This document shows, piece after piece, positions 1 through 7,112 of a DNA stretch of 16,876 nucleotides. The notes under the pieces were generated by a model, which was not told the origin of the DNA, searched no databases, and saw nothing but the letters and a program-made list of their open reading frames with translations. The position numbers and the translations under genes are program-made. Source of the stretch: Bacillota bacterium (GTDB lineage: Bacteria > Bacillota > Clostridia > Peptostreptococcales > Anaerovoracaceae); NCBI GenBank assembly GCA_030527065.1, contig JAUNBO010000023.1, positions 1-16,876 of the forward strand, in the 5' to 3' direction. Position 1 is the stretch's first letter, and the number at the start of each line of letters is the position of its first letter.

Positions 1-1097
1 ATGCCCGGAAGCTTCTGGATCTGTTGTACAGCTTCACCGATGAAAGCGCAGCGGAGTACAATTCTTATGTGTACGCCACTTATTCCGTCTTGCATACAGC
101 GGACCAGGAGCGGAACGAGTTTGTTTACAACGCTTTCCTCACTGCCTATGACAACACCATAAAGCTGGTGGACGAGCTGAAGAACCTTTATCACAATATT
201 CGCCGGTATCATCAGAACCTCAATGACTACGCCACGGCAAACCAGGTGCTGCAGGGGCATTTTGACGAGTATAAGGTGCTGCTGATGGACCGGATCTACC
301 ATCCGTTGAAGACGCTGGATGCGGTGCCCCGGTTCAAGATGCCCATCCTTCAGATCATCAACGCCTGGCTGGAGGACCGGAGCATCAGAGACAGGATCGC
401 AGAGCAGGCCTTGCTGCGGGGCAAATATCAGTCGGAAGAAGAAGCGGCGGAGGACATTATTCTGAAGCTGAGCGAGATCAGCGATATGTACGAGGGCATG
501 GACCACATGCTGGAGGAGATCGACAAAAAGAATGCGGCTTACACCCGTGCGTCCATAGAGAAGATGCAGTATCTTTTGAACACGGACAGGAGCATAAAAG
601 GGAAGCTGACGGAGTTGCTGATGGCGACGGCTTCTATAGAAAACGAAGGATTGAAAGAGAGAATGGGAGAGGCAGTAAGGCTTTCCCGGCAGGGTTATCT
701 TTCCGAGGCGTCTCTGTTTGTGCGCCGCAGCCGGGCCCGGATCCGCAGTCAGAAGCCTATGGAGCTGGCCCAAACGGGGGAAAACTTTGCGGCGGAGGAA
801 ATGGCGGATTTCATAGACCGGGCCCGGAAGCTGTATGGAAATAAGCGGGTCCTGGGATATATGAACACGCTGCTTTCGGAAAAAGACAGCGTGGAGAGCA
901 AAGAAATCGCATTGAACAACGACGAAGAGTTTATCCTGCTTATGCTGGGAGCGCTGAAGCGGGGAGAAAAGGGCGTTCCCTACGATGTGCGTTTTTCGGA
1001 AGGCTATGTGGACAGCGGCGGATACCGGATCCCGGAGATGTGCATTTCGCGAAAAAAAGAGAAAGGGCCGGAAAACCATGTGGAAGGAACGATTTGA
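1..1097 (+). CDS. jetA: Wadjet subunit JetA (kleisin-like), 5' partial
   Basis: In Wadjet, JetA is the kleisin-like, MukF-analogous subunit that bridges the SMC-like JetC heads and organises the complex that recognises and cleaves circular plasmid DNA. The frame is open from base 3 at the window edge, with no stop and no convincing start (the first in-frame start-like codon is a TTG at 24). The N-terminus, expected to carry winged-helix segments, is therefore outside the window; about 364 residues remain. What is visible is almost wholly helical and charged, with long heptad-like stretches, as expected of this family (I recall it as DUF5716/JetA, full length nearer 480 aa). The identification leans heavily on context: it is followed by a small helical gene, an SMC-like ATPase and a Toprim gene in canonical jetABCD order. 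The stop overlaps jetB by 20 bp, suggesting translational coupling. Truncation is a window effect, not a mutation. Confidence 0.85.
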   Translation, partial: ARKLLDLLYSFTDESAAEYNSYVYATYSVLHTADQERNEFVYNAFLTAYDNTIKLVDELKNLYHNIRRYHQNLNDYATANQVLQGHFDEYKVLLMDRIYHPLKTLDAVPRFKMPILQIINAWLEDRSIRDRIAEQALLRGKYQSEEEAAEDIILKLSEISDMYEGMDHMLEEIDKKNAAYTRASIEKMQYLLNTDRSIKGKLTELLMATASIENEGLKERMGEAVRLSRQGYLSEASLFVRRSRARIRSQKPMELAQTGENFAAEEMADFIDRARKLYGNKRVLGYMNTLLSEKDSVESKEIALNNDEEFILLMLGALKRGEKGVPYDVRFSEGYVDSGGYRIPEMCISRKKEKGPENHVEGTI

Positions 1098-1755
1098 CAG
1101 GCTGAACACCTCGGAGAAGGAAGAATTCAAGAGGATCGCCAGCCAGCTTCTTTCAAAGACCTTTGTGGTCAGGGACGTCTACGATGTGAAAGAAAACCTG
1201 ATGGTGATCAACCGGGAGTACCGTTTTCTGGAGCGGCACTTTGATCTGTTCGGGGACTATCTGTTTTATTCCGGCTGGGATCTGCTGAAAGACAGCCAGT
1301 ACGGGGTAATTTATATCGAAAACGTATATCAATACAACAAGGTAAAATTAGATCTCTTTACCACCTTGGCCCTTTATACGATACGTCTGATCTATGAGGA
1401 AAGCCGGGAGCGGGTGGCTCTGCGGAACGAGGCTCTGACCAGCACGGGAGAATTGGTCCATAAGATGATGACACTGAACGTGCTCAAAAAAAAGCCTGCG
1501 GCAAAGGATCTGGCGGAGGGTCTGCGGTTGTTGGCATACCATAATCTGATACAGAAAATAGAGGGCTTTTGGGAAGATGCGGACAGCAAGCTGCTGATTT
1601 TGCCTTCCGTGTTGTTTGTGATCCCCAATGTGGAGATCAGCCGCATCCATGAGACGCTGGGCAAAGCGTTGACGGAAAAGGACGAGGCGGACCAGCAGGA
1701 GGAAGACGAAGGGGAAGAGATCTTGCGGGGAGAAAGCGAGGGGATGGAAGAGTGA
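1078..1755 (+). CDS. jetB: Wadjet subunit JetB (MukE-like)
   Basis: This 225-aa protein sits in the jetB position and is the probable MukE-like partner (KITE-type winged-helix protein) that binds JetA and DNA. The ATG at 1078 was chosen over an upstream in-frame start at 985 because the latter lies deep inside jetA, and MWKERFDRL begins a continuous helical domain. Residues about 1-195 are a compact mixed helix/strand domain; the last roughly 25 residues are a strongly acidic Glu/Asp-rich tail. I recall a similar family as DUF6063 found beside non-type-I JetA proteins, but cannot verify that here. The start lies inside jetA (20-bp overlap) and the stop overlaps the jetC GTG start by 4 bp. The family is poorly conserved in sequence, so assignment relies on size, fold-like pattern and position. 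Confidence 0.8.
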   Translation: MWKERFDRLNTSEKEEFKRIASQLLSKTFVVRDVYDVKENLMVINREYRFLERHFDLFGDYLFYSGWDLLKDSQYGVIYIENVYQYNKVKLDLFTTLALYTIRLIYEESRERVALRNEALTSTGELVHKMMTLNVLKKKPAAKDLAEGLRLLAYHNLIQKIEGFWEDADSKLLILPSVLFVIPNVEISRIHETLGKALTEKDEADQQEEDEGEEILRGESEGMEE

Positions 1756-4700
1756 AGGAGATAAAGCGGCTGCTGTTGATCAACTGGCACTTTTTCAGCC
1801 ATGAGCTCATCGAACTGGAGACCATCAACTTTCTGACGGGGAAGAACGCAGCGGGAAAATCCACGATCATCGACGCTTTGCAGCTGTTGCTGCTGGGGGA
1901 CGCCAACGGACGGAATTTTTTCAACAAAGCGGCCAACGAGAAATCCCAGCGCAGCGTAAAAGGCTATTTGCGCTGTGAGTTGGGGGACGATGGGGAATCC
2001 GGTTCCCGGTATCTGCGGGAGGGGCGCTTCAGCAGCTATATCGTTTGTGAGGTTTACGATCAGGCCAAAAGGAAATCCTTTCTTCTTGGCGTGGTGTTTG
2101 ACTGTTATGAGGATGGCCAGGAAGAGCATAAGTTTTTCTGCCTGGACGGTCCCTTGCCGGAGCATCATTTTATCCGGGAAAACCGCCCCATGTCCTATAA
2201 AGAGCTTCGCAGCTTCGCAAATCAAAAATTTGCGAAGGGGAAGCAGGACTTCCCCGACTCGGACCGGCGCTTTCAGGAGGTGCTGAAAAGCCGGCTGGGC
2301 GGCTTGAAAAACAAGTATTTCGATTTGTTCAAAAAGGCGGTGTCTTTTACGCCGATCACGGATATCGAAACCTTTATTACGGAGTATGTATGTGATGTAA
2401 AAAACCCTGTGGACATCCGGTTGATGCAGGACAACATTCGTCTGTACAAGCGTTTGGAGTTCGATGCGGAGTTGATGGAAAAGCGGGTGGCTGCCCTGAG
2501 GGAAATCGAAGCGAAGCACGGAGAGGCCGTGGCGGAGGAACAGCGGGCGGAGGAGCAGCGCTATATCTCAGAGCGGGCCCGGGTAGCGGATACGCAAAGA
2601 AAGGCCCGGGAGGTCCGCCGCCGCATCGGGGAACGGCAGGAGGATCTGGCGGCGCTGGCGGCAAAGGAAGCCGGCTGCAATGCGGAACTGGAGGAAGTGC
2701 GCAGTGAGGCGGAACGCCTGAACCGGGAGCGGTATGCCTCGGAGCTGGGGATGCGGATCGACGGCCTGCAAAGGGAGCAGCAGGAAATCTCTGAGAAGGC
2801 GGAGGCCTTGCGCAGGCAGTGTCAGGAGACAGTGAAGCGGTTGCGGCAATATGGCGCCCGCTGGACGGCTGCGGCGGAGGAAAGCGCCGCACTGGCCAGG
2901 CAGGCGGCGCCGGCGGGGGAAAGGGCCGCCGTGAGCGGAGAGGCGGCGCCGGGGACGGAAAGGGCGGCCCTGCTTTTGAAGTGGGCCGCCGGACTGAAGG
3001 AGCTGGAGATGGCGGCGCAGTCGTTGCGTCCCTGGGGTGAGGCGCTGGCGGAGGCCAAAGAGGATGTGCTGTCCGCCTACCGGCTGAAGGAATTCGATCG
3101 GATGACAGAGAGCGCCAGAAAGCTGAAAAGCTGTGGGGGAAAGCTTCTCTATCTCGTAGGGGAGGATAACGCCGCCTGTCAGAAAGAGAGGGAAGAAAAG
3201 CTCCGCACCCTGGACAATCTGAAAAAAGGCATCAAGAACTACGACCAGAAGCTGCTGGAGTTGAAGGGCTTTATAGAAAAAGAGCTGAAGAAAAAGCACG
3301 GAGAGGACACAGAGGTCCATATCTTTGCGGAGCTTTTGGAATTCAGGGACCGCCGCTGGCAAAACTCCATTGAAGGCTATTTGCATACGCAAAAGTTTCG
3401 TTTGATCGTGGAGCCGGCTCACTTTGTAGACGCCCTTAAGGTTTATGACCGAATGAAGAAGGAGAAAGGCTATTACGGGATAGGGATCGTAAATACAGGA
3501 AAGCTTCTGGAAAAGCGTCCGAAAGCAGAGGCGGGAAGTCTGGCAGAGGAAGTGGTCACCGACCATCCCCTTGCCCGCGCTTATGCCGACTTCCTGTTAG
3601 GCCGGGTGATAAAGTGCGATAAGGTGGAGGAGCTGCAGCTTCACAAACGAAGCATTACAGATACGGGTATGCTCTATCAGAATTTTGTGGCGGAGCAGAT
3701 CAATCCGGCCCGGTGGAGAGACCCCTTTATTGGCCGCCGTGCCATTGAGCAACAGATATTGAATACGAAGGAACGGATACAGACCCTGGAAGATCTGATC
3801 GGGCTGTGCGGGAGTTACAGAAAGTCGCTGGAACCGCTGGAAACGCTGCCTGTGTTTGAATTCGACGGGGCGGAGGCTTATCAAAAAGCGTTGACCGGGT
3901 ATCTGCAGGTCCCTGCTCTGGAAGAAAAGCTGGCGGAAATACAGCAGGAACTGGAAAGCCTGGATCTGACCTGGGTGGAAAAACTGGAACGTAAAATGGC
4001 TCAGGCGAAGGAACGGATCGCAAACCTGGAGCAGGCTGTAAGAAATTGCGCCCGCCAGGCAGGTCAGGCAGAAGAAGAAATCCGTTCTATGGAAACAGAG
4101 CAGCTTCCGCGCCTCCTTTCCCTGGAAGAGGAGCAGACAGCCCGTCTGAAAGACGGCTTTGATCCTGTATGGGCGGCGGAAAAGGGGGAATTGCGTTTCC
4201 TGGAATTGCAGGAGAGCCGGACTACGTTGGAAGAAATCATCGTCAATTTCAGCCGGGCCATGGAGCGGAGCAAAAGCCTGGCGTCAGCAAAAAGGAAAAG
4301 CCTGGAAGATGCCAGATCCCGCTACAACATGGAGTATACCATGTCCTACGACTTTCAGGCACAGGACAACGAGGCTTATAAGAACGAGCTGGAGCTGCTG
4401 GCGGAGATACGGCTGCCGGAGTACCGCCAGAAAATAAACGACGCCAGGGAAAAGTCCTATCAGCAATTCAGCGATGATTTCATCGCAAAGCTAAAGGGCA
4501 ACATCGATACGGTGAAAGAGCAGATAAAGGAACTGAACGATGCATTGAAGGAAAGCTCTTGGGGAAGCGAGCGCTATCACTTCACCTGGACGCCAAAGCC
4601 GGAGTATCGGAAGTATTACGACATGATCACGGATTCTATGCTGTTGGAAGGCTACAGCCTGTCATCCCAGGCTTTTCGGGAGAAGCATGCCGACGCCATT

Positions 4701-5195
4701 GAGGAGCTTTTCCGGAATATAACGGATGTGGATCCGGACGCCAGCTCTGACGCCCGGGCAGAGATCGAGAAAAATGTCCGGCGCTTCACCGATTACCGCA
4801 CCTATCTGGCCTTTGACCTGGTGGTCAGCGACCTTCAGGGACGGGAGGACAGACTCTCCCGCACTATGCGGAAAAAGTCCGGCGGAGAGACGCAGACGCC
4901 CTTTTATATCTCAGTATTGGCTTCCTTCGCACAGCTTTACAGGATCAAGGATCCGGCATACAACCGGATCGGTCTGATCGTCTTTGACGAGGCGTTCAGC
5001 AAGATGGACAGCGAACGGATCCGGGAAAGCATTCGTTTGCTGCGGCGCTTCGGGTTCCAATGCATTCTGTCGGCGCCTCCTGATAAGATCGGGGATATTG
5101 CGCCGCTGGTGGACCGGAACCTTTGCGTGTTTCGGGAGAACAGCGCTGCCACAGTGAAAGCCTTTGACGCCCGCCAGATAGAGGAGGGGATGTGA
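1752..5195 (+). CDS. jetC: Wadjet SMC-like ATPase JetC
   Basis: JetC is the motor of Wadjet, an SMC/MukB/Rad50-like ATPase that extrudes DNA loops so that JetD can cleave small circles. The 1147-aa protein has the full SMC layout. The N-terminal head carries a Walker A motif GKNAAGKST (residues 30-38). A first coiled coil covers about 245-515, and a globular hinge-like insert about 520-660 (starting near VHIFAELLEF). A second coiled coil follows (about 690-940). The C-terminal head carries the ABC signature KSGGET (S1043-E1046) and Walker B LIVFDEAF with D1079 and E1080. All key ATPase residues are present, so it should be functional. The start is GTG, overlapping the jetB stop by 4 bp, with a GAGGGGA-type RBS just upstream. 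A 39-bp-period in-frame duplication lies in the first coiled coil. MukB or MksB are alternatives on sequence alone, but the downstream Toprim gene points to Wadjet (also called MksBEFG/EptABCD). Confidence 0.93.
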   Translation: MKEIKRLLLINWHFFSHELIELETINFLTGKNAAGKSTIIDALQLLLLGDANGRNFFNKAANEKSQRSVKGYLRCELGDDGESGSRYLREGRFSSYIVCEVYDQAKRKSFLLGVVFDCYEDGQEEHKFFCLDGPLPEHHFIRENRPMSYKELRSFANQKFAKGKQDFPDSDRRFQEVLKSRLGGLKNKYFDLFKKAVSFTPITDIETFITEYVCDVKNPVDIRLMQDNIRLYKRLEFDAELMEKRVAALREIEAKHGEAVAEEQRAEEQRYISERARVADTQRKAREVRRRIGERQEDLAALAAKEAGCNAELEEVRSEAERLNRERYASELGMRIDGLQREQQEISEKAEALRRQCQETVKRLRQYGARWTAAAEESAALARQAAPAGERAAVSGEAAPGTERAALLLKWAAGLKELEMAAQSLRPWGEALAEAKEDVLSAYRLKEFDRMTESARKLKSCGGKLLYLVGEDNAACQKEREEKLRTLDNLKKGIKNYDQKLLELKGFIEKELKKKHGEDTEVHIFAELLEFRDRRWQNSIEGYLHTQKFRLIVEPAHFVDALKVYDRMKKEKGYYGIGIVNTGKLLEKRPKAEAGSLAEEVVTDHPLARAYADFLLGRVIKCDKVEELQLHKRSITDTGMLYQNFVAEQINPARWRDPFIGRRAIEQQILNTKERIQTLEDLIGLCGSYRKSLEPLETLPVFEFDGAEAYQKALTGYLQVPALEEKLAEIQQELESLDLTWVEKLERKMAQAKERIANLEQAVRNCARQAGQAEEEIRSMETEQLPRLLSLEEEQTARLKDGFDPVWAAEKGELRFLELQESRTTLEEIIVNFSRAMERSKSLASAKRKSLEDARSRYNMEYTMSYDFQAQDNEAYKNELELLAEIRLPEYRQKINDAREKSYQQFSDDFIAKLKGNIDTVKEQIKELNDALKESSWGSERYHFTWTPKPEYRKYYDMITDSMLLEGYSLSSQAFREKHADAIEELFRNITDVDPDASSDARAEIEKNVRRFTDYRTYLAFDLVVSDLQGREDRLSRTMRKKSGGETQTPFYISVLASFAQLYRIKDPAYNRIGLIVFDEAFSKMDSERIRESIRLLRRFGFQCILSAPPDKIGDIAPLVDRNLCVFRENSAATVKAFDARQIEEGM
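2902..2969 (+). repeat. In-frame tandem duplication in jetC
   Basis: Two copies of a 29-base GC-rich unit (2902-2930 and 2941-2969) are spaced with a 39-base period and match at 25 of 29 positions by eye. They encode the similar peptides AAPAGERAA and AAPGTERAA. The period is a multiple of three, so the reading frame is kept. The Ala/Gly/Pro-rich peptide interrupts the heptad pattern of the first coiled coil, suggesting a flexible break or elbow, or a recent slippage-type expansion. Confidence 0.7.
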
Positions 5196-5199
5196 TGCC

Positions 5200-6507
5200 A
5201 TGAAAAGCTATGAAACCCTGCTTCTGGAAAAGCTGATCGATAAATATGAAAAAAGCAAGCAGTTTACCATGGATGCAGACGCCGGAGAGGCTGGGGAAGG
5301 ACCTGTTTTTACAAGGCGCATCCTGCTGAATTTACGGCAGGAATTTCCCGAATATGATGTGGAGGATTTTGAGAAGTGGGCGGCTTGCAACCAGACGGTC
5401 AAAGACCTTGCCGGCCAGGGAATGGTGGGCTATCGCTGGGCGGACCACGAACGGGAAAACATCCTGTCACAGGTGTGGTTGCTGCCGGAGGGGGTGGGCC
5501 GCGCTTATGAAAAGCTGGGGCGGCCGCCGAAAGCCCAGGTTCTGGCGGAGCTTTTGGAGTGCATAGAAACGGCGGAGGCGGAAGTAGCCTGCAGCGGGCC
5601 CCAGACAGAGCTGCGGCTTGCGGTGGAAAAGTTTTTGCAGGAAGAGAAACAGTATGTGGCAGAACGAAACAGCAGTTCTGTTTATTTGCCTAAGGAGCCG
5701 GAGCTGGCAAAAGCAGTGCTGACGGCTTTGACCGAGCTCTGCCGCCTCCCGGAAGACGGTTGCCTGGAGAGAGTGTTCAGCGTACGCTGTTTTGGCGATT
5801 CCAAATTCTTTGAGAAAAGCATAAAGAGCAAAGTCACTCGTATTTTGCGGGATCATCTGCCGGAGCTGGGACAGGATTCGGAAATAACCGGAGAGGAGCT
5901 TTTACAGTGGGTGGGGATTTACCGGGCGCCGGAAGAGATGTCTCTCTGCGGGCCGCTGCGCATTTGTCTGTCCGGAGGAGAAGTGGATCTGGGTTTGTTT
6001 CCTACCGGGGTTTCGATCAATCGGGACGCAGTCCTGAATATGGATGTGCGGGAGAACAAAGAAATACAAGAAGTTTTTTTCATTGAAAACAAGGCCAATT
6101 ATGTGGATTTCATAAAAAAGCGGGATCGGGCCGCCGCACTGATCGTTTTTCACGGGGGATTCTACAGCCCGGTAAAGGGCCTTTTATTCCGGAAGATTTA
6201 CCAGGCGCTGAGCAGCGGCGGCAGCGTACGGTTTTACCATTGGGGCGATCTGGATCTGGGCGGGTTTCAAATGCACCGGCGTCTGCGGAGCAACATCATC
6301 CCGGAGCTTGTGCCTTATCGGATGGACAGAAAGGCTTTTTTTGAGGGGAAGAGCCACTGGCTGCCCCTGGAAAAGGCTTACCGGGAAAAATTACAGATTC
6401 TTTTGGAGCAGGAAGATCACAGGGTGTTCTGGCCGCTGATCCACGCTATGTTGGAGAACAACGCCAGGCTGGAGCAGGAGGCGTTTCTGCTGTGTTCTTT
6501 AGAGTAA
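5200..6507 (+). CDS. jetD: Wadjet Toprim nuclease subunit JetD
   Basis: JetD is the DNA-cleaving subunit of Wadjet. It has an N-terminal arm/winged-helix region and a C-terminal Toprim domain related to topoisomerase VI (family of DUF3322/DUF2220 proteins), and it cuts plasmid DNA once JetABC has trapped a small circle. The 435-aa product shows the Toprim signature: FFIENKANY with acidic E296, then the paired acids in HWGDLDLGGF (D350 and D352). The order E then DxD is that expected of a Toprim metal centre, so the enzyme looks intact. Residues 1 to about 230 are helical with little obvious motif content. The ATG at 5200 follows a GAGGAGGGG RBS lying within the end of jetC, and only 4 nt separate the genes, so it is co-translated with the ATPase. 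A topoisomerase VI A subunit is less likely because of gene context. Confidence 0.92.
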   Translation: MKSYETLLLEKLIDKYEKSKQFTMDADAGEAGEGPVFTRRILLNLRQEFPEYDVEDFEKWAACNQTVKDLAGQGMVGYRWADHERENILSQVWLLPEGVGRAYEKLGRPPKAQVLAELLECIETAEAEVACSGPQTELRLAVEKFLQEEKQYVAERNSSSVYLPKEPELAKAVLTALTELCRLPEDGCLERVFSVRCFGDSKFFEKSIKSKVTRILRDHLPELGQDSEITGEELLQWVGIYRAPEEMSLCGPLRICLSGGEVDLGLFPTGVSINRDAVLNMDVRENKEIQEVFFIENKANYVDFIKKRDRAAALIVFHGGFYSPVKGLLFRKIYQALSSGGSVRFYHWGDLDLGGFQMHRRLRSNIIPELVPYRMDRKAFFEGKSHWLPLEKAYREKLQILLEQEDHRVFWPLIHAMLENNARLEQEAFLLCSLE

Positions 6508-6519
6508 GAGGAGGAAAAG

Positions 6520-6924
6520 ATGGCTACGATTATTGATTTGATGCTGGCAATCAGAGAGAACACGATGATTTATTATCATAAGGATACGAAAAAATTTGAT
6601 TATATGCCCCGTTCGGAATTGGAGCTGAAAAAATTAAGGGCTGACAGGCGCATTCCCCGCAACGACACGAATAATGTCAGGCTTCCGTCCTATGAGGAAA
6701 TCGATCATGAAGAAATTATGCGGTTTTATGTGAGGGAATTTGTGGAAGAGAAAGAGATCCGGAAACAATTATTTTACATTTTAAGGCGGGACGACTATAT
6801 AGACGCATACCTGGATAAACTCCGGGAGCTGGATCTGTATGACGATTTCATAGATGCCTGCGGAGATATTTACATTCAAATCTTCACAGAGTGGGCGGAA
6901 GCGAACGATCTGGAATTCAAATAG
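6520..6924 (+). CDS. UPF0158-like protein, fifth gene of the Wadjet operon
   Basis: This 134-aa acidic, mostly helical cytoplasmic protein has no enzymatic motif I recognise. Its layout resembles the UPF0158 family: an N-terminal segment with a YYHKDTKKF strand-turn (about residues 18-26), a middle segment VRLPSYEEIDHEEIMRFYV (about 48-66), and a C-terminal segment ending in FTEWAEANDLEF. That ending corresponds to the family's typical closing 'EWLEENxI' helix, although its usual Gly-Phe-Arg-rich centre is replaced here by a D/Y-rich helix. Function of the family is unknown. The ATG follows jetD by 12 nt with a strong AGGAGG site, and a weak terminator-like hairpin and then a new promoter follow it. 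It therefore probably belongs to the jet transcript. Whether it is an accessory, regulator or passenger of Wadjet is not shown by sequence. The family call is from memory of the pattern and is moderate. Confidence 0.7.
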   Translation: MATIIDLMLAIRENTMIYYHKDTKKFDYMPRSELELKKLRADRRIPRNDTNNVRLPSYEEIDHEEIMRFYVREFVEEKEIRKQLFYILRRDDYIDAYLDKLRELDLYDDFIDACGDIYIQIFTEWAEANDLEFK

Positions 6925-6948
6925 CGATGGCTATTATGTTTTTATCGA

Positions 6949-6972
6949 ATCGGGAGAATTGCCGATGTTTTT
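6949..6972 (+). terminator. Weak Rho-independent terminator candidate after the jet operon
   Basis: A 5-bp stem (ATCGG at 6949-6953 paired with CCGAT at 6962-6966) with an 8-nt loop is followed by GTTTTT. The stem is short, so this is only a plausible terminator. Its position, 25 nt past the last gene of the operon and ahead of a promoter, supports the reading. GCCGAT at 6961 also pairs with ATCGGC at 7002, so an alternative larger hairpin is possible. Confidence 0.35.
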
Positions 6973-7008
6973 CAACTCTGCGATGAAATATGCTGCCTGA
7001 AATCGGCA

Positions 7009-7037
7009 TTTACTTTTATCATGCCAGGTGTTAAAAT
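7009..7037 (+). promoter_or_regulatory. Extended -10 promoter for the sensor kinase gene
   Basis: A -35-like TTTACT (7009-7014) lies 17 nt from a -10 TAAAAT (7032-7037), which is preceded by TG at 7029-7030, an extended -10 element. The spacing is ideal for the housekeeping sigma factor. It sits about 75 nt upstream of the kinase start and separates kinase transcription from the jet operon. Confidence 0.6.
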
Positions 7038-7112
7038 AGTTGCAGGATTCGATAGTTTTTCCCGAAAAAGCGGATTTTGTAACAAACAGAGATGAATGGC
7101 AGGAACGGGCAG

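Noticed and set aside
1..1097. JetA as a truncated pseudogene
   Set aside because: The frame is open to the window edge with no stop, so the missing N-terminus is explained by where the window begins.
1392..2519. Long minus-strand open frame opposite jetB/jetC
   Set aside because: It lies antisense to clearly coding genes, lacks recognisable motifs and has no RBS; a by-product of GC-rich codons on the other strand.
2568..3566. Minus-strand open frame of about 330 codons opposite jetC
   Set aside because: Pro/Arg/Leu-rich shadow of the JetC coiled-coil coding sequence with no family resemblance.
1752..5195. Housekeeping MukB/MksB condensin
   Set aside because: The adjacent Toprim gene in jetABCD order fits Wadjet; MukBEF has no such nuclease subunit.
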